Positions 54,181 through 63,011 of a stretch of DNA of 64,000 nt are shown piece by piece. Location of the stretch: positions 372,001 through 436,000 of the forward strand of contig JAWKHJ010000002.1 in assembly GCA_041394905.1 (NCBI GenBank). Direction: 5' to 3'. Position 1 is the first letter of the stretch, and the number at the start of each line of letters is the position of its first letter. The position numbers and the translations under genes were made by a program. This DNA is from RI-231 sp041394905. Lineage in GTDB: Bacteria > Acidobacteriota > Terriglobia > Bryobacterales > UBA6623. Under the pieces are notes generated by a model. That model did no database searches and was not told where the DNA came from. It worked only from the letters and a program-made list of their open reading frames with translations.

Positions 54181-55491
54181 ATGCGGCCTGTAAGGTTTTT
54201 CCCCTATACTTCGATTGCGGGATTTCCACAGGACCCGCCGCCTCGAAAGCTTTCCAAGCGCTTGCGGGACGCGCCCGACGCAGGTTCATTTTTGAGCGCC
54301 AGCCTCCAAATCATGGATGCGAAACGGTCGAACGCTCGACCGCCGGTCGATGTCGAGCCGCGGCCGCAAATGGGCCTCCGCGCCTCTTGGGGACTCATCG
54401 CTGGCGCCGTTGCGCTCGCTTTCCTGGGTGGACTGGCTTTGATGCAGGCCGACTGGCTAGCCAGCGGACCAGCGAACGACTTTCTGAGTTTCTACTCCGC
54501 CGCTGGCGCGAGTGACATTTACTCGCAAAGCTCGATCGACGCCGCGCGGCCGCCGGCTTTCGCGACCGTTGCAGCGAGCGCCCGCCCGTATGCGCGCATT
54601 CCGCTGCACGCCAAGTTGTATTCATTCCTGCGCCCGCTGCCTTACCCAACCGCGTACCTAGTCTTCCAGGTGCTCATGCTTTGGTGCATGGGTGCGTTTG
54701 TGTTCGGCTGGCTGCCCAACAAGCGTGCGCTAACGCTCACCGCATCGGCGGTTTCCGTACCTCTGTTCTTCAGCTTCATGCGCGGGCAGGACTGGCCGCT
54801 GGCGTTGGCCGCATTCGCCGGCTGCGTGGTCGCCGAGCGCTATCGCGCGCCGATCTTGGCTGGCTTCTGCCTGAGCGTGGCCGCCATCCATCCGGCGGCG
54901 GTGATCGCCGCGCCCCTGCTGCTGATCGCACACCGCCGTTGGGCGATGTGCACCGGATTCTTGAGTGGGCTCACGGTTATGGCGACGGTGTCGTTCTGGA
55001 CCGCAGGGCTCGATTGGCCTCAGCGCTTTGCGGCGGCGTTCTTCTCCGCCGCCCCGGCCGATCCGGCAATCATGCCGAATCTTCTCGGCACCGCCGCATG
55101 GCTGCATCTCAGCCCCTGGGCCGCTGCCGTCGCCGGCTTAGCTGTAGCAAGCGCCGTCTACGTCGTTTGCCGGCGCGAGAGCATGGTCACCAGCTTGGGC
55201 TGTGTTGCCGCCGCCGGTTTGCTGCTCTCTCCTCAGGCGCGGCTAGAGGACACTGTCCTGCTGCTGCCCGCCGGTCTGGCGCTGCTCGCTTCAGACCAGC
55301 ACTGGGTCGTGCGCGTGATCGCGCTGCTGTTCCTCTCGCCGATGTTCTTCCTGCCGCAGTTCGGCGACGCCGCCACGCATGTTCTGGTGCTGTTGGCCTT
55401 CATGGCGTTGTTGCTTGCGGCCTTTCTGCGCTCCCAATCCGAGCAGGCCGACGCCCGTCCTGCCGGCTTGGCGCAACTCAAGCTCAGTTAG
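54181..55491 (+). CDS. DUF2029 (GT87-like) polytopic membrane protein
   Basis: ATG 54181 has AGGA about 14 bases upstream; ATG 54313 is an alternative that drops a weakly coding 44-residue leader. The body has around ten helices: WGLIAGAVALAFLGGLALMQ, then GPANDFLSFYSAAGASDIYS, whose Asp is typical of the catalytic loop of GT-C glycosyltransferases, PYPTAYLVFQVLMLWCMGAF, FFSFMRGQDWPLALAAFAGC, and CLSVAAIHPAAVIAAPLLLI. This agrees with DUF2029/GT87 polyprenyl-phosphate-mannose-dependent transferases. The donor and acceptor are unknown. The frame is intact. Confidence 0.82.
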   Translation: MRPVRFFPYTSIAGFPQDPPPRKLSKRLRDAPDAGSFLSASLQIMDAKRSNARPPVDVEPRPQMGLRASWGLIAGAVALAFLGGLALMQADWLASGPANDFLSFYSAAGASDIYSQSSIDAARPPAFATVAASARPYARIPLHAKLYSFLRPLPYPTAYLVFQVLMLWCMGAFVFGWLPNKRALTLTASAVSVPLFFSFMRGQDWPLALAAFAGCVVAERYRAPILAGFCLSVAAIHPAAVIAAPLLLIAHRRWAMCTGFLSGLTVMATVSFWTAGLDWPQRFAAAFFSAAPADPAIMPNLLGTAAWLHLSPWAAAVAGLAVASAVYVVCRRESMVTSLGCVAAAGLLLSPQARLEDTVLLLPAGLALLASDQHWVVRVIALLFLSPMFFLPQFGDAATHVLVLLAFMALLLAAFLRSQSEQADARPAGLAQLKLS

Positions 55492-55545
55492 CTCGCCTGA
55501 CCTGCTAGGCTGTATGTCTCGCGACCCAGTGGTCGCCCTGCGTCT

Positions 55546-57105
55546 GTGCCCAACCCAAGTCCTGATTCGGCCGGCTCACAACGATCCCTCGGCTTCTGGG
55601 TCGGCTTGGCCCTGTTTGGCGTCATCCTGGCGTTGCCGACTCCCGAAGGGCTCTCCCCCGAGGCGCAGCGCACGGCGGCCGTCGCGGCGCTGATGGCCTC
55701 TTGGTGGATCACCGAGACTGTCGACATCGCCGTCACCGCCTTCTTGCCCATCCCTTTGTTTCCGCTGCTCGGGGTCCAGTCGGCGCGTCAGGCCGCTGAA
55801 TATTACGCCGATCACATCGTCTTCCTCTACCTGGGCGGCTTCTTGATCGCGCTCGCCATGGAGCGTTGGAACCTGCATCGCCGCGTCGCGCTCAACGTCA
55901 TCCGCCGAATGGGCTCGCGGCCTTCGCGGCTGGTGTTGGGCTTCATGGTCGCCACCGCGTTCCTCTCCATGTGGATCTCGAACACGGCCACCACCATGAT
56001 GATGCTGCCGATCGCCGCTGCGGTCGTCAACCAGCTCGCTGACCTGGCTTCGATCGATGGCGAGCGTGGACCCGCCGTCAGCGAGCGCGCCCGCGTCAGC
56101 TTCGGCGTCATCCTGCTGCTTGCCATCGCCTACTCGGCGAGCGTGGGCGGAGTGGGCACCATCATCGGATCGCCAACCAACGTCGCCTTTCTCGGTTTCG
56201 TGGGCGAGATGTTCCCGCAATATCCCGCCATCAGCTTCGTCGAGTGGAGCATGGTCTGCGTCCCCATCGTCGTTGTCTTCATCCCGATCATGTGGTACTA
56301 CCTTTGCCGCTTTGCGGCGGAGGTTCCGCTGTCGCGCATCGACTTCGGCGGCGATGTCGATGTGATCGAACGCGAACGTAGCAAGCTGGGCTCGATGAGC
56401 TTCGAAGAACGCGCCGTGTTGGTCGTGTCCGTCACGACCGCGCTGCTTTGGATCCTGCGCAGCCCGCTCGAGCTCGGCGGGTTCCGCTTCCCGGGCTGGG
56501 CCGCGGCGTTTGAGAATCCCGGCTCGGTCCAGGACTCAACCGTGGCGATGGCCATGGCTGTGCTGCTGTTCGCCTGTCCAGCCAAGGCGCGTGACGCCGA
56601 AGGCAAGTCCCAGCGCCTGCTCGATTGGGGGACTGCCGTGCGCGGCGTTCCCTGGGGCATCGTGTTCCTGTTCGGCGGCGGCTTTGCTCTTGCCGGAGCC
56701 ATCGCCGATACGGGCCTGGCCAAGTGGATCGGCGCTCAGATGGCAGTGCTCGAAGGAGCGCCAATCTGGCTGCTCGTGCCGCTCACCTGTCTGCTCTCGG
56801 CGCTGCTGACCGAGACCACCTCGAACATCGCCACTGTGCTGATGCTCTCGCCCGTCATCGCCGCCACCGCGGTCGAGATCGGCGTCCACCCCTACCTGCT
56901 GCTATTTCCGGCGGCCATCATGGCTTCGTTCGCTTTTATGCTGCCGGTCGCCACGCCGCCCAACGCGATCGTGTTCTCGAGCGGCTGGATCAGCATCCGG
57001 CGTATGTTTCGCGCCGGCCTCGCACTGGATCTGATGGCGCTGACGATCGTCCCGACGCTCGTCTACTTGCTGGGCTCGCTGGTGTTCCCTTTCGGCGCAC
57101 CTTAG
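55546..57105 (+). CDS. DASS/SLC13 family anion:sodium symporter
   Basis: The GTG start (55546) gives 519 residues. Membrane helices and both SNT motifs of the divalent-anion:sodium symporters are seen: FLSMWISNTATTMMMLPIAA and ALLTETTSNIATVLMLSPVI. Other family blocks are LMASWWITETVDIAVTAFLP, YLGGFLIALAMERWNLHRRV, VGGVGTIIGSPTNVAFLGFV and IVFLFGGGFALAGAIADTGL. The C-terminus is FMLPVATPPNAIVFSSGWIS. It takes up dicarboxylates or sulfate with sodium. It lies 54 bases after the DUF2029 gene and 20 bases from the convergent PPC gene. Confidence 0.93.
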   Translation: MPNPSPDSAGSQRSLGFWVGLALFGVILALPTPEGLSPEAQRTAAVAALMASWWITETVDIAVTAFLPIPLFPLLGVQSARQAAEYYADHIVFLYLGGFLIALAMERWNLHRRVALNVIRRMGSRPSRLVLGFMVATAFLSMWISNTATTMMMLPIAAAVVNQLADLASIDGERGPAVSERARVSFGVILLLAIAYSASVGGVGTIIGSPTNVAFLGFVGEMFPQYPAISFVEWSMVCVPIVVVFIPIMWYYLCRFAAEVPLSRIDFGGDVDVIERERSKLGSMSFEERAVLVVSVTTALLWILRSPLELGGFRFPGWAAAFENPGSVQDSTVAMAMAVLLFACPAKARDAEGKSQRLLDWGTAVRGVPWGIVFLFGGGFALAGAIADTGLAKWIGAQMAVLEGAPIWLLVPLTCLLSALLTETTSNIATVLMLSPVIAATAVEIGVHPYLLLFPAAIMASFAFMLPVATPPNAIVFSSGWISIRRMFRAGLALDLMALTIVPTLVYLLGSLVFPFGAP

Positions 57106-57124
57106 GTCCCGCGGGGCTCGCTTC

Positions 57125-59519
57125 TCAGCGGGCGCCGCCTGCTGCAGCCTGCGCCCGTACGATTTCCAAACGGATCGGCTTCGCTGCATACTCAGGCGTC
57201 CGTGGTGAACGCGTCTCCACCCGTCCCGTCACTGTCAGACCGCGCTGCTGCGGCTCGACCCAAGGCTCGGCCGCCAACGTAAACTCACGCCGCGACTCGT
57301 CCGGCCGCACCAGAATGCCGTTGAGTCCGATGTTGGTCACCTTCACGCCGTAAGGCAGATTCAACGCTGTCACCGGCACGCGGCCCGTGAAACCGTTGCG
57401 TCGCTCCACGCGGACCGTTACGGCCGCCGTTCCGCCGGCTTCGAGTGACACCCCGTCGCCCTCGAGCTCCACGAAGATGTCCGACTCCCCGGCGAGGGAG
57501 AGCACCTGCAAGCGGTCGTCCGGGTCGGCCCGACGCAAGACCTCGCGGCCATCCAACTGCGCCACGCCCTCCACGCGCAGCAGTGTGGGCACGGGAAGCT
57601 CCGCGTCTCCGTCCGCGCTCAGCACCAGCACGGCGGACGTCTCTCCCGCCGCGATCGTCTCCTGCGAGGCCGTGAGTCCGGCCGGAAGGTCAACCGCCCG
57701 CAACCGAACGGGTCCGTCGAAGCCGTCCTGCCGCAGCGCGTTCACCTCCACCGCCACGCTGCCCCCGCGCGGAATGCGCGGAGCATCCGTCCCGAAGGAG
57801 ACGAAAATCCGGAGCCGCCTTGCGCACGGTCAGGCGATAGGCGAAGTCCTCGCCTTGGAAGCCACGCAAATCGCGAAGCCGCACCAGGTAGTCTCCGGTC
57901 GCCGGCGCTTCAAAAGTCAGCTTCGAGTCTTTGCCGAAACCCGGACCACCGTCATCGTTGCGATACTCGAGCTGCCGCACCGGCAGCCCATTGGGCGGGA
58001 ACTGCGTGTGTGGCGGATGCAGGCTCACTTTGTAGACCGGCGTTTCCATCGCGTGGGCCTCCGGCGTCGTATCGAGATAGCCGATCCGCTGCCCGCCGAA
58101 CGAGTCGAAGAAGTAGTCGGAATCCGGCCCGCGCGGCTCTTCGTTCACGCGCAGAATCTCGTTTCCGACCATCACCCAGTCGCCCACGCGGAAGTGCTCT
58201 ACGTCTTCCATGCGTAGGCCAGGCTGGCTCGAGTTGCGGTCGTTGAGCACGAGCCGCGTCGCAAGCTCGGCGCGCACCGAAGCGCGCGAGATCGGCTTTC
58301 CGTCCGCGTCCAGCACCTCGATCACCGAGTCGAGCGGAGACCCCAAACGCCGCGCCTCCACCTCCACCACAAACTGCTCGCCCTTGCGCGCATGGAAGCG
58401 AAACTCGTCGTTGTCGGCCTTGCGCCCTTCGTTGTCCTCAAAGCCGCTAATGCGTCCGTTGACCGTGACCGGCGCCTCGATCGCCATCGGCGCGGCGGAT
58501 TCCTTCTCGAAGATCTCCGGCTGCGCGCCGACCGCCAAGCGCAACTTGTCGTGCGCTTCGCCCGCCGGAAAGTCCGGACGCAGGTCTGCCTCGCGCATCC
58601 CCTCGTAGTCGGCCTTGCCCGTCACCTTCGCCGTGCGCGTCTCGCCAAGGTTGTAGCCGCGCAGCGTCACCTCCGTCTCCTCGCCCTCGCGGACGCCGAG
58701 TGGATACATGCTGGTCAGAAACGGAAATGCGCCGATCCGCAGGCGATAGAAGTGATTCTTGCCGCCACCTGAATCGATGTCGCTCACACGCACGAAGTAG
58801 CGGCCATCGGCGGGGATTCGATAGCCCATGGCCGGACCTCGATCGCTCTCGAGCACGGTCTTCGAGGCCAGCGTCACACCGCTCTCGTCGAGCAGATCCA
58901 GCCGCCAGCGCAACGCCGAGCCCACCTGTCCGGCCGTCACAAGAAAGACCAGCTCCTCGCCCGCCTTGCCGATCAACGGAATCACATCCACGTCGCCCGG
59001 CTCGCGGATCATCCCCGCCACGATCGCTGGCGTCGTGACCGGCTCGTCCTGCTCGATCGCATAGGCCAAATCGTCGTTCGGCTCCATCTCACGATGGAGC
59101 TCATACTCCGGCTCGATGCTCAGTCGCTGCGGATTCGTCGAGCCTGCGGCAGTGATCAGGCGAAAACGCGTCAGCTCGAGCTCGGCGTCGCCGCTAACCG
59201 CGACCTTCAACACCACCTCGTGCATCGGCGCCGGGCCCCCGCGCTCAATCGTCGACTCCGTGCCGTTCGACCCGATGAACTTGCCTACGAACTCGCCCGC
59301 GCGGTTGACGTATTCGACCTGTCCGGTCACCGCAGGATTGTCAAACACCACCTCCCGCGCGCCTTCCAGGTTGATCCCCTTTACCCGGATTTCGGTCGTC
59401 TCGCCGCGCGGAATCGCAAGCGGCGCCGCCTGCTGAATCGCCGGCGGATTCGTGCGCTCGTCCGCCAAGAGAATCCCCGGGACCAGCAGCAGCAATGCTG
59501 CGCCTCGATTCCGCATCAC
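57125..59519 (-). CDS. Secreted pre-peptidase C-terminal (PPC)-type domain protein (one frameshift)
   Basis: Two frames join near 57800 into about 795 residues. The N-terminus RGAALLLLVPGILLA is a signal peptide. Beta-rich IPT-like and PPC-like modules follow: IPRGETTEIRVKGINLEGAR, HREMEPNDDLAYAIEQDEPV, GDVDVIPLIGKAGEELVFLV, YRIPADGRYFVRVSDIDSGG, KADNDEFRFHARKGEQFVVE and EAPATGDYLVRLRDLRGFQG. The second frame continues PRGGSVAVEVNALRQDGFDG and LPVPTLLRVEGVAQLDGREV. No catalytic site is seen; it is likely a surface or periplasmic partner. The ATG overlaps the stop of the WD40 cytochrome gene (ATGA), the last gene of the operon that starts beyond the right edge. Confidence 0.85.
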
Positions 59520-60799
59520 CGCAACCTCCGTACCGCGAACCCACGCTTGACCTCATAGAGCGTTAGTGAGCCATCGTAACGCCCCACCGCCAACACGTCC
59601 CCGCGCGGGCTGTAGGCCAGCGCCATGGCCCAATCCGGCTGATCGCCCAACACCTTCTTCTCCGTCAACGTCTCCGCGTCCCACACCTTCACCGTGCCGT
59701 CCGCCGATGCCGAGGTCAGCGTCCTGCCGTCTGGCGAGTAGGCGATCCGCAGCACCTCGGCCTCATGCCCCGTCATGTTCTTGATCGAGAGCGGCGTCTC
59801 GCCGGTCAGGTCCCAAACGCGCAACGTTTTGTCTTTGCCCGCCGCCGCCAGGCGCTTGCCGTCGGGCGAGAACTCGACAGCCGTCACGCCCGCTTCAGCG
59901 TCGCTCAGCGTCGCCGACGGGCGGTTGGTCTGCAGGTCCCACAGCTTGATCGACCGGTCCGCGCCTCCGCTTGCGAGTTGCCCCGGCTTCGGCCCAAAGT
60001 CCACCGCGAAGACCGCGTCCACGTGGTCCTTCAGCGTGGCGATCTCCGCGCCCGAGGCGACATCCCAGAGCTTCACCAGCTTGTCGTAGCTCGCCGTCGC
60101 CAGGCGCTTGCCGTCCGGCGAAAAGTCCACACCGTAGATCGCATCGCCGTGCCCGTCGATCGTCTGCAACAGCTTGCCCTCGGCCCAGTCCCAGATCTTC
60201 ACCTCGCCGCCTTCGAGCGGACGTCCGCCGGCGGCGGCAAGCAACGTCCCGTCCGGAGAGAACGCCACCGCTCGCACCATCTCGGCGTGCCCGTCGAGTA
60301 CGTGGTAGGTCACGCCGGCCTCGGCGTCGATCAGAGTCACCGCGTGCAGTTCGCCGATCGCCAGCATGCGTCCATCCGGCGAAAACGCAACAGCCGCAAT
60401 GGGCGACTCCGCCTCTACCTTCGGCTTCATGTTCGGAATCGCCGGCGCGGCCGAGCTAACCTCTTCGCCCTCAGCCCCGGCGTCAATCCATGCCTTGATC
60501 GTCGCGAGATTCTGCGGCGGCAATTTACCGTTCAGCGGCATCGCCGGCTGCACTTCGCCCGTCAGCATCTGGACTAGCAGGCTCCCTGCCGCGTCGCCCT
60601 TCACCAGCGCCGGCCCGCGCTTGCCGCCATGCACGAGGCCCGCGTAATCCTCCATCACGAGGCCGCCCATCTTCGTCTGCGCCGAATGGCAGGCCAAGCA
60701 GTTGTCGCGCAGGATTGGGAATACGTCCGAGCGGAACGACGGCCCCGCCGCATTCAGGCACAGCGCCGCCAACAGCCCGCAGTAGAACAGGCGCAACAT
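59516..60799 (-). CDS. Planctomycete-type cytochrome c with WD40 propeller
   Basis: ATG 60799 (MLRLFYCGLLAALCLNAAGP) overlaps the previous stop (TGATG) and gives 427 residues. A PSCyt1 heme domain has DNCLACHSAQTKMGGLVMED, HGGKRGPALVKGDAAGSLLV and the distal region QPAMPLNGKLPPQNLATIKA. Seven WD40 repeats then form a propeller: AVAFSPDGRMLAIGELHAVT, VRAVAFSPDGTLLAAAGG, GVDFSPDGKRLATASYDKLV then KLWDV, AVDFGPKPGQLASGGADRSI, LRIAYSPDGRTLTSASADGT and the rest. Fusion of heme and propeller is common in this operon type. Its role is unknown; it is exported. Confidence 0.93.
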   Translation of the reverse strand: MLRLFYCGLLAALCLNAAGPSFRSDVFPILRDNCLACHSAQTKMGGLVMEDYAGLVHGGKRGPALVKGDAAGSLLVQMLTGEVQPAMPLNGKLPPQNLATIKAWIDAGAEGEEVSSAAPAIPNMKPKVEAESPIAAVAFSPDGRMLAIGELHAVTLIDAEAGVTYHVLDGHAEMVRAVAFSPDGTLLAAAGGRPLEGGEVKIWDWAEGKLLQTIDGHGDAIYGVDFSPDGKRLATASYDKLVKLWDVASGAEIATLKDHVDAVFAVDFGPKPGQLASGGADRSIKLWDLQTNRPSATLSDAEAGVTAVEFSPDGKRLAAAGKDKTLRVWDLTGETPLSIKNMTGHEAEVLRIAYSPDGRTLTSASADGTVKVWDAETLTEKKVLGDQPDWAMALAYSPRGDVLAVGRYDGSLTLYEVKRGFAVRRLR

Positions 60800-62958
60800 C
60801 AGTGGTTGAACAGAAACTCCTTGCCCGTGAGCATCGCCCACAGCAAGTCTTCGAGCGGCTTCTGCCGCGGGTCGCGCTCCAGCGGATCGCGCGCCGCCTG
60901 GCGCTGAGCTTGTTCGAGCGCCGGCAGCAACGCGCCCTTCTCTCGCGCATCCGGATAGCGCGCCAAAGCGGACAGATACAGGTGGTCCAGAATCTTCGCG
61001 TTCGACAAGCCCAGCCGCAAGTACATGTCGATCACGTTGCCGTCTTCCGACAGCATCCGGTTCAGGGTCGATCCGTTGATCACATGCAGCGCCTGCTTGA
61101 TCGTCGGCGCATGCTCGCGCTCAGCCGAGTCCACGTTGATGCGCGGCGGTCGGCCAAACACGTCCAGGAAGTACGAGCGCACCTGCGTGTCCGGAAGCTC
61201 GATCGCCCGCGTCCCTTCCGGCAGGCCTTCGAAGTGGGTCCGCACCCGCGCCACCTGAGTGATCGCATCTAGCGCCACTTCGGCCGGCATCCGTCGTACG
61301 ATGTAGCGCGAATAGTAGATCTCGTCGTCCGAATTCGTTTCGTTCGGTTTGGACGAGCGCTGGTAGGCCGCCGAATTCAAGATCCGCCGCATCAACTGCT
61401 TCAAGTCGAAGCCCTGCGCGATCAAATCGTCAACCAACGCTTGCATCAGTTTTTCGTTCGATGCCGGATTGGCCGTGCGCATGTCGTCGACCGGATCGAC
61501 CAAGCCACGCCCCATGAAGTTCGCCCACACCTTGTTGACGATGGCGCGCGCGAAGTAGGGGTTCTCCGGCGCGGTCACCCACTGGGCCAAAGCCTCACGC
61601 CGTCCCGCGTCGTCCATCGCCAAAGCTACGCCATCCAGCGGCTTCGGCGGCAAAGGCCGGCCTAGGCGCGGGTGCTCGATGTCGCCATAGGGGTTGTCGT
61701 AGATCACCACGTCGCCGCGCTCTTCGCCGTCCTTCTGGCCCACGCGCGCGACGAGATTGGCGAACTGGTAGTAGTCGTCCTGCGTCCACTTCTCGAGCGG
61801 ATGGTTGTGGCACCGCGCGCAAGTCAGCCGCAGCCCCATGAAGGCTTGCGTGACGTTCTCCGCCAACTCGATCGTGTTCTTGTGCAGCTGATAGTAGTTG
61901 AGCGAGCCGTTCAGCCGGCTATCGCCCGTCGCGGTCAGGATCTCGCGCACGAACACGTCCCACGCCGTGTTCTTCTCGACGCGCTCGCGAATCCAGCGAT
62001 GGAACGACCACATCGCCTGATCGGGCAGCTTGCGCGAGGAGACCAGTAGCAGATCGCTCCACTGGTAGGTCCAGTAGTCGACGAACTCCTTGCGATCGAG
62101 CAACGCCTCAATCACCTTGGCGCGCTTGTCTGCGGCCGTGTCGGCGAGGAAGGCCTCCACTTCGTCCGGCGTTGGCAACATGCCGATCGTGTCGAGATAA
62201 GCGCGCCGCAAAAACTCGCCGTCGGTCGCATCGCCCGAGGGCGCGATGCGCAGCGCCTTCAGCTTCTCCAACACCAAATCGTCGATGTAGTTGTTCCGCG
62301 GCGCGCTCGAAAAGACGTCGCTCGAGATTGCATTGTCGTAAGGGGCGGCCAAGCGCGCGAAGACGACCTTCGAGGCGTACCAGACCGTGATCGCCGCCTC
62401 GCCCGGACCCTGCATCTTCACCAGGCCCATGTCGTCGACTGTCGCCGTGCCGGAGTTGGTCGAGGTGAACTTTGCCCAGCGCGTCACATCGCGCTTCGAG
62501 CCATCCGTATAGACGGCCGTCACCTTTACCTGCTGCGTCGCGTCCGCGGTGAGCGTCACTTCCTCAGGCGCAACTTCAATGCGCTCCACGCGTTTCTCGC
62601 CGTCCAGCGGCCCCGGCGCGCCATAAGCGATCCAATCGGCGAGAATCCGGTACTCCTCGGAATCTACGCCAAAGCGCCGCCCGCCCTTGTGCGGCAGCGC
62701 CAGCGTTGGTTTGAGCAGCATCAGGCTGCGCGCCGGCTCGAGCCGATTCACGCGCCGCCCCAACGCCTCACGCGTCAGCGCCTGCCAGTCCGCCTTGTGG
62801 TCGAACCCCCGCAAGCTCAACAGGAAGCCGGCTTTGCCTGCTTGCGCGCCATGGCACGCTCCCTGGTTGCATCCGGCCTTCGTCAACACCGGCTGCACGT
62901 CGTTCACAAATGACGGCGCCTGCGCCCCCAAGGGCGCTAGCACGACGAACGCCGCCAT
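60799..62958 (-). CDS. DUF1549/DUF1553 planctomycete-type protein with Ig-like domain
   Basis: The frame opens at 63447, but the first 160 codons overlap the DUF1501 gene in another frame. ATG 62958 (or GTG 62967) gives MAAFVVLAPLGAQAPSF, a signal peptide, and about 719 residues. Order: GCNQGACHGAQAGKAGFLLS with a CxxxCH-type heme site, a Big_2-like module (VERIEVAPEEVTLTADATQQ then VKVTAVYTDGSKRDVTRWAK), DUF1549 (FLRRAYLDTIGMLPTPDEVE, KEFVDYWTYQWSDLLLVSSR, RLTCARCHNHPLEKWTQDDY) and DUF1553 (NPYFARAIVNKVWANFMGRG, MRRILNSAAYQRSSKPNETN). It follows DUF1501 and precedes the WD40 cytochrome, in one operon. Confidence 0.93.
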   Translation of the reverse strand: MAAFVVLAPLGAQAPSFVNDVQPVLTKAGCNQGACHGAQAGKAGFLLSLRGFDHKADWQALTREALGRRVNRLEPARSLMLLKPTLALPHKGGRRFGVDSEEYRILADWIAYGAPGPLDGEKRVERIEVAPEEVTLTADATQQVKVTAVYTDGSKRDVTRWAKFTSTNSGTATVDDMGLVKMQGPGEAAITVWYASKVVFARLAAPYDNAISSDVFSSAPRNNYIDDLVLEKLKALRIAPSGDATDGEFLRRAYLDTIGMLPTPDEVEAFLADTAADKRAKVIEALLDRKEFVDYWTYQWSDLLLVSSRKLPDQAMWSFHRWIRERVEKNTAWDVFVREILTATGDSRLNGSLNYYQLHKNTIELAENVTQAFMGLRLTCARCHNHPLEKWTQDDYYQFANLVARVGQKDGEERGDVVIYDNPYGDIEHPRLGRPLPPKPLDGVALAMDDAGRREALAQWVTAPENPYFARAIVNKVWANFMGRGLVDPVDDMRTANPASNEKLMQALVDDLIAQGFDLKQLMRRILNSAAYQRSSKPNETNSDDEIYYSRYIVRRMPAEVALDAITQVARVRTHFEGLPEGTRAIELPDTQVRSYFLDVFGRPPRINVDSAEREHAPTIKQALHVINGSTLNRMLSEDGNVIDMYLRLGLSNAKILDHLYLSALARYPDAREKGALLPALEQAQRQAARDPLERDPRQKPLEDLLWAMLTGKEFLFNH

Positions 62959-62974
62959 CCACGCCACGAAGGAG

Positions 62975-62994
62975 CCATGGGCGGAAGCCCATGG
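62975..62994. repeat. Hairpin CCATGGGC-loop-GCCCATGG in the DUF1501 to DUF1549 junction
   Basis: Perfect 8-bp arms around a 4-base loop lie 17 bases before the ATG of the DUF1549/1553 gene on the minus strand. It has no T-run. It may affect translation coupling in the operon or be incidental. Confidence 0.45.
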
Positions 62995-63011
62995 ACTAGG
63001 CTTCCCGAACC

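Noticed and set aside
54205..54210. TATACT as promoter inside the start of the DUF2029 gene
   Set aside because: No -35 at a suitable distance, and an earlier start has a ribosome site; noted only as a reason for doubt about the start.
62975..62994. Hairpin as an intrinsic terminator
   Set aside because: No T-run follows on either strand and it lies within a tight operon.
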